Shown: one piece after another, positions 40,928 to 44,486 of the stretch | How positions within the stretch are numbered: position 1 is the first letter of the stretch | How the letters are laid out: each line of letters begins with the position of its first letter | Assembly: GCF_938045405.1 (NCBI RefSeq) | Contig: NZ_CALIMW010000296.1 | Span: 1-44,486, forward strand | DNA: 44,486 nucleotides | Direction: 5' to 3' | DNA from: an uncultured Campylobacter sp. | GTDB lineage: Bacteria > Campylobacterota > Campylobacteria > Campylobacterales > Campylobacteraceae | The notes under the pieces: generated by a model | Seen by the model: only the letters and a program-made list of their open reading frames with translations | Told to the model about the DNA's origin: nothing | Database searches by the model: none | Made by a program: the position numbers and the translations under genes

Positions 40928-42311
40928 AATACAAGCCTTTTAAAATGTATAAAATCGCCGCTTCGCCCGCACAAAGCGCCGCGATCGCAATAATTTTTTT
41001 TGCGCGGATTATAGCCAAAAAGTTATTAAATCCAAAAAAATAGAGATTAAAGCCGAGCAGAAACGCCCCCGTTATCGTGCTTGCAAACGCAAGCCCCACG
41101 GCTCCGAAGGGTTTAAAAAACAGCGCGCACAAAGCGACGTTTATAAAGACGCACCAGATCGAAATTTTCGCGCTTAGCTTCTGCTTCATATTCGCATACA
41201 GCCAGTGCGAAAAAATCCTAGACAACCCAAACGGCACGAGCCCTACCATATACGCGCCGAGAACCGCGGCGCATTCGATAGAATTTTGACGGGTAAATTC
41301 TCCGCGCTCAAATAGCAGCTGCGTGATCTCGTTTCGCAGCATCACGCCGCCTATCGCAGAGAGCCCGAGCAGCGTCAAAAGGAAGTAAAATCCGCGCTCC
41401 ACGAGCACCAGAGCCTGCGCGTCGTCGTGAGCTTTTACGAATTTGCTCATGCGCGGAAAGATCGCCGTGCTAAGCGCGATCGCAAAAAGCGCGAGCGGCA
41501 GCTGAAATATGCGGTTGGCGTAGTAGAGATAGCTGATACTGCCGCTAGCAAGGAAGCTCGCAAAAAAGGTATCTATAAACGAGCTTAGCTGAAGCGCCGA
41601 CGCACCGAGCACGCCTGCGAAAAAATTTTTATAAAAGCCCTGCGTTTGTGCTTTATCACCACGCGCAAGCCGCGCAAAGCCGCCAGCTAAGACGCGTAGC
41701 ATACCGGTGAACTTCAGTGCATAAATGTGTACCGCAAGCTGTAAAAGCCCGCCCGCTACGACGCCGAAGCTAAGATAGAGTACCGCCGTGGCGCCGTCTT
41801 TGCCGCGAGCTAGCAAAAGCGCCACGATCATCGCTAAATTTAAAAGTGCGGTCGAAAACGCCGTCGTAGCGAAATGATCGCGATACTGAAGCAGCGAGGC
41901 AAAGAGCGTAACGACAAAGATAAATGTAAGGTAGAAAAAATTTATCCGCACGTACGGCACCGCAAGACCGATCTGCTCGGCGCTAAATCCGTATGCCAAA
42001 ACTTTAGTAAAAACGGGCGCAGCAAGCAGTACAAGCGCCGTTAAAAGCGCGATAAAAATGCTAAATTTTATTAGCACCGCTGCGGCAAAAATTCCTTTTT
42101 TACGCGCGGCGGTAAAGCTAGGCAAAAACGCCTGCGTAAAGGCTCCCTCGCCGAATAGTCTGCGGAAAAGATTGGGCAGTTTAAACGCTACGAAAAATAG
42201 ATCGCTATAAATCCCCGCGCCCAAAACCGATGCGGTAAGCAGGTCGCGCACGAAACCCAAAACTCGCGAAACCAGCGTGCCTGCGCTATTTGTAAAAAAG
42301 CCTCTGAGCAT
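40914..42311 (-). CDS. murJ: Lipid II flippase MurJ (MviN)
   Basis: A 465-residue protein with about fourteen membrane helices. It begins RGFFTNSAGTLVSRVLGFVR (20 residues), continues LPNLFRRLFGEGAFTQAFLP, and later has ISYLYYANRIFQLPLALFAI and TAIFPRMSKF. These are diagnostic of MurJ, which flips the peptidoglycan precursor lipid II to the periplasm. The ATG at 42311 has GGAGA 3-4 nt upstream and overlapping -10 boxes 36-46 nt upstream. It heads the murJ-cysS unit; length is normal. Confidence 0.94.
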   Translation of the reverse strand: MLRGFFTNSAGTLVSRVLGFVRDLLTASVLGAGIYSDLFFVAFKLPNLFRRLFGEGAFTQAFLPSFTAARKKGIFAAAVLIKFSIFIALLTALVLLAAPVFTKVLAYGFSAEQIGLAVPYVRINFFYLTFIFVVTLFASLLQYRDHFATTAFSTALLNLAMIVALLLARGKDGATAVLYLSFGVVAGGLLQLAVHIYALKFTGMLRVLAGGFARLARGDKAQTQGFYKNFFAGVLGASALQLSSFIDTFFASFLASGSISYLYYANRIFQLPLALFAIALSTAIFPRMSKFVKAHDDAQALVLVERGFYFLLTLLGLSAIGGVMLRNEITQLLFERGEFTRQNSIECAAVLGAYMVGLVPFGLSRIFSHWLYANMKQKLSAKISIWCVFINVALCALFFKPFGAVGLAFASTITGAFLLGFNLYFFGFNNFLAIIRAKKIIAIAALCAGEAAILYILKGLYYGNL

Positions 42312-42346
42312 AAATCTCCATTAAATTTTATAAAATGCCAAGGTTG

Positions 42347-42359
42347 ATTATATTATAAT
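42347..42359. promoter_or_regulatory. Overlapping divergent -10 boxes of murJ and mlaE
   Basis: On the minus strand TATAAT occurs at 42347-42352 and again at 42352-42357 (reading TATAATATAAT). On the plus strand TATAAT occurs at 42354-42359. The two promoters share bases, so RNA polymerase should not occupy both at once. Confidence 0.55.
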
Positions 42360-42391
42360 TTCCCCTATTTTTTGATTTTGGAGAGAAATTT

Positions 42392-43495
42392 TTGCGGAAT
42401 TTAGCCTTTTCGCTCGAAAGCTCGGGCGGGAAAAACACCTTATCGCTACGCGGGCAGTGGAACTATAAAAGTTCGCGATCGCAGCTACTTGCACTAAAAA
42501 AAGCGGTAAAAAATCTAAACGAGCTGGAGCTAAGCTTAAGCGAAATTTCAAATTTAGACTATTTCATGGCACTGATGATCAAAAATGCCCTTGCCGGTAA
42601 GCGAGTCAGCCTTGTGGAGGATAGCTGCAAAGCTGCCAAAATTCTAAGTTTTATGGATGATAAAACAATCGATTTTAGCTACGTACCCGAATCTCGCAGG
42701 CTAAATTTTTTAGCGCAGATCGGGCTTTATTGCCATCTTGGAATTTTAGGCTTGCTAAGCCTTGCAAGCTTTTTGGGCGAGTTTTTCTCCAAACTCGCAG
42801 CTTTTATAATTCATCCGATGAAATTCCGCTTCAAAGAAACCGTAAATTTCATCAAAGATAGCGGCATAGACGCGCTTTTCATAGTCTCATTGACGGCATT
42901 TTTGATCGGTATCGTGCTTGCTTACATAGGCTCGGATATGCTTTCTAAATTTGGCGCCAGCATCTATATCATCGATATAATGGGAGCTTTGACGCTTCGC
43001 GAGGTAGCGCCTCTAATCGCTGCTATTGTTATCGCAGGTCGTTCGGCTTCGAGCTTTACGGCGCAGATCGGCGTGATGAAGATCACCGAAGAGATCGATG
43101 CGATGAGGACGATGGGCTTTGATCCGTTTTATTTTCTTGCGATGCCGCGCATTATCGCGATGGTACTAATCATGCCGCTAGTTATTTTTATCGCAGACGG
43201 CGTGAGTATCCTTGCGCAGATGATCGTGTGTGACGCGTATTTAGACATAGCCTTTAGCGATTATTTGGATAGATTTAAGGCTTCTGTAGAGCTTAGGCAT
43301 TTTTTAGTAGGTATGATTAAAGCGCCGTTTTTCGGGGCATTTATCGCTATCATCGGCTGCATGCGGGGTTTTGAGGTCAAAGGAAATACCCAAAGCATCG
43401 GCGAATACACTACCATTAGCGTCGTAAACGCGATATTTTGGGTTATCGCGATCGACGCGGTATTTGCGGTTTTGTTTTCGGAAATCGGGTTATGA
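42392..43495 (+). CDS. mlaE: MlaE-family lipid ABC transporter permease with N-terminal STAS-like domain
   Basis: A 367-residue permease of the MCE/Mla system, which moves phospholipids between the membranes. Residues 1-105 are a STAS-like soluble domain (LSLRGQWNYKSSRSQLLALK, ELELSLSEISNLDYFMALMI). The permease part has FLIGIVLAYIGSDMLSKFGA, the signature LREVAPLIAAIVIAGRSASS and KITEEIDAMRTMGFDPFYF. In C. jejuni the pair is known as iamB/iamA. The start is TTG 42392 with GGAGAG 6-7 nt upstream; no ATG is available near it. Its stop overlaps the mlaF start (ATGA). Confidence 0.88.
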   Translation: MRNLAFSLESSGGKNTLSLRGQWNYKSSRSQLLALKKAVKNLNELELSLSEISNLDYFMALMIKNALAGKRVSLVEDSCKAAKILSFMDDKTIDFSYVPESRRLNFLAQIGLYCHLGILGLLSLASFLGEFFSKLAAFIIHPMKFRFKETVNFIKDSGIDALFIVSLTAFLIGIVLAYIGSDMLSKFGASIYIIDIMGALTLREVAPLIAAIVIAGRSASSFTAQIGVMKITEEIDAMRTMGFDPFYFLAMPRIIAMVLIMPLVIFIADGVSILAQMIVCDAYLDIAFSDYLDRFKASVELRHFLVGMIKAPFFGAFIAIIGCMRGFEVKGNTQSIGEYTTISVVNAIFWVIAIDAVFAVLFSEIGL

Positions 43496-44262
43496 GCGAG
43501 CAAGTGCAATCTAGCGAAAGCGCTAAAATTATAGTCGCGCACGACATTACTACCGCGTACGGATCGCGCGTTATGCACGATTGCGTGAGTTTTAGCATCA
43601 AAAGGGGCGAAATTTACGGCTTTTTAGGCGGCAGCGGTAGCGGCAAAACGACGTTAATGAAAACGCTCATATTTTTAAAGCGCCCGCAAAGCGGCGAGAT
43701 TAAAATTTTTGGGCGCGATATTTGGCGCGCGAGCGAAGCGGAGCAAAACGAGATCCGCTTAAAATGCGGCGTGATGTTTCAGTTCGGTGCGCTTTACAGC
43801 TCAATGAGCGTGCTCGAAAACGTAGGCGTGCTGCTTCGCGAATACTCTAAATTTAGCGAGCGCGAGATAGATGAGCTATCGATGTTTTGGATCCAAAAGG
43901 TGGGACTTAAAAAAGAGGCTGCCGCGCTTAGCCCAAACGAGCTTAGCGGCGGTATGAAAAAGCGCGTGGCGCTGGCTCGCGCGCTAGCACTTAGCCCTGA
44001 AATTTTATTTTTGGACGAGCCGAACTCGGGGCTTGATCCGCTCAGCGCCAGAGCCCTTGATAGGCTTGTTTGCGAGCTTAGGGACAGCCTCGGCGTCACG
44101 GTCGTGATGGTGACGCACGACGTGGATAGTATCTTTGACATTTTGGATCGGTTTTTGATCGTGGATAATCAAAAAATCGCTTTTGAAGGAAGCATCGAGG
44201 AGATTTCAAGCCTAGATAATAATCCGCTTGAAGAGCTATTTAAGATGCGGCAAAGGGATTGA
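43492..44262 (+). CDS. mlaF: MlaF-family lipid ABC transporter ATPase
   Basis: A 256-residue ATPase: FLGGSGSGKTTLMKTLIFL (Walker A), the Q loop MFQFGALYSSMSVLENVG, NELSGGMKKRVALARALA (signature), EILFLDEPNSGLDPLSAR (Walker B) and VMVTHDVDSIF (switch His). It drives the MlaE-type permease encoded just upstream. I start it at ATG 43492, overlapping the permease stop; a 54-nt longer frame lies inside the permease gene and reads non-family sequence. The substrate-binding MCE protein would be expected next, beyond the window. Confidence 0.92.
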   Translation: MSEQVQSSESAKIIVAHDITTAYGSRVMHDCVSFSIKRGEIYGFLGGSGSGKTTLMKTLIFLKRPQSGEIKIFGRDIWRASEAEQNEIRLKCGVMFQFGALYSSMSVLENVGVLLREYSKFSEREIDELSMFWIQKVGLKKEAAALSPNELSGGMKKRVALARALALSPEILFLDEPNSGLDPLSARALDRLVCELRDSLGVTVVMVTHDVDSIFDILDRFLIVDNQKIAFEGSIEEISSLDNNPLEELFKMRQRD

Positions 44263-44486
44263 GCTTCGGAATTTACCGAGCCGAAATATGCATCGTGGCG
44301 GGTAAAATTTAGATAGGTAGGAGCTGAAATTTTAAAATAGCAGCGGAAGAATTTTAAATTTTAAACCTAGCGAGGAATTCCGGGCTCCGCAGGGCTTAAA
44401 TTTTAAAATTTAGACCTTAGCGGCTCAATCAAAATTTTAAAATTTAGGCGGGTCGTATTTAAGGGCGCATTTATTGGATAGCGCAT
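44263..44486. other. Spacer after mlaF, window end
   Basis: AAATTT-rich filler again (TAAAATTTAGATAGG, AATTTTAAATTTTAAAC, TTAAATTTTAAAATTTAGACC). No MCE (mlaD) start is visible, so if present it lies beyond the edge or elsewhere. Confidence 0.45.

Noticed and set aside
1..44486. tRNA, rRNA, CRISPR array, insertion sequence, prophage or toxin-antitoxin system
   Set aside because: I looked in all spacers for T-loop signatures, regular direct repeats with unique spacers, transposase motifs and small paired genes, and saw none that hold up.

Overview
The window looks like chromosomal DNA of a Campylobacter (Campylobacterota) with a GC content well above that of C. jejuni, most like the oral group (C. 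gracilis, C. showae, C. rectus). The species is not proven. The argument is gene order: hisS-speA-cysE-aspC, recG / M16-like protein / MqnC, murJ-cysS-msbA and an MlaE-MlaF pair resemble arrangements I recall from C. jejuni, and menaquinone synthesis uses the futalosine route (MqnC).

Region 1 (1-15925, all minus strand) is a nearly complete aryl polyene (APE) cluster. Reading from 15925 downward the order is PPTase (B), lipoprotein (N), ketosynthase (O), dehydratase (P), ketoreductase (Q), ketosynthase (R), a small periplasmic protein, ketosynthase-like chain-length partner (C), an odd repeat ORF, acyltransferase (D), two carrier proteins (E, F), membrane protein (G), an AMP-ligase fused to a dehydratase (H+I), a glycosyltransferase-acyltransferase (J), thioesterase (K), LolA-like protein (L), and the first 78 codons of an RND/MMPL exporter (M) cut by the window edge. 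This matches the apeB-apeR nomenclature gene by gene. The enzymes would load an aromatic acid on a carrier protein, extend it into a conjugated polyene, move it to a lipid and export it to the outer membrane. No source of the aromatic starter is visible.

Region 2 (16732-25666) holds a diheme thiosulfate dehydrogenase (TsdA) and the tightly overlapping operon hisS-speA-cysE-(small periplasmic protein)-aspC, followed upstream by a small soluble DUF protein. Region 3 (25880-33805) holds recG, a degenerate M16 peptidase, mqnC, and an NfeD/stomatin pair. Region 4 (33924-36276) is two convergent MFS transporters. Region 5 (36788-44262) is envelope biogenesis: msbA, cysS, murJ on the minus strand and, divergently, the lipid-transport permease/ATPase pair mlaE-mlaF.

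The most striking feature is not a gene. Long spacers (500-1500 nt, several inside what I recall as compact operons in relatives) are built from degenerate repeats around AAATTT, AAAATTTTA and TAAATTTAAA plus GC-rich linkers. The same vocabulary is inserted in frame into proteins as low-complexity segments: about 375 residues in RecG, and others in ApeC, ApeH, ApeJ, ApeO, ApeK and NfeD. A 369-codon ORF (8088-9197) consists almost wholly of such material, yet is precisely coupled to both neighbours. This suggests a genome-wide expansion process that is tolerated, or selected, in reading frames. I found no tRNA, rRNA, CRISPR array, insertion sequence or prophage.
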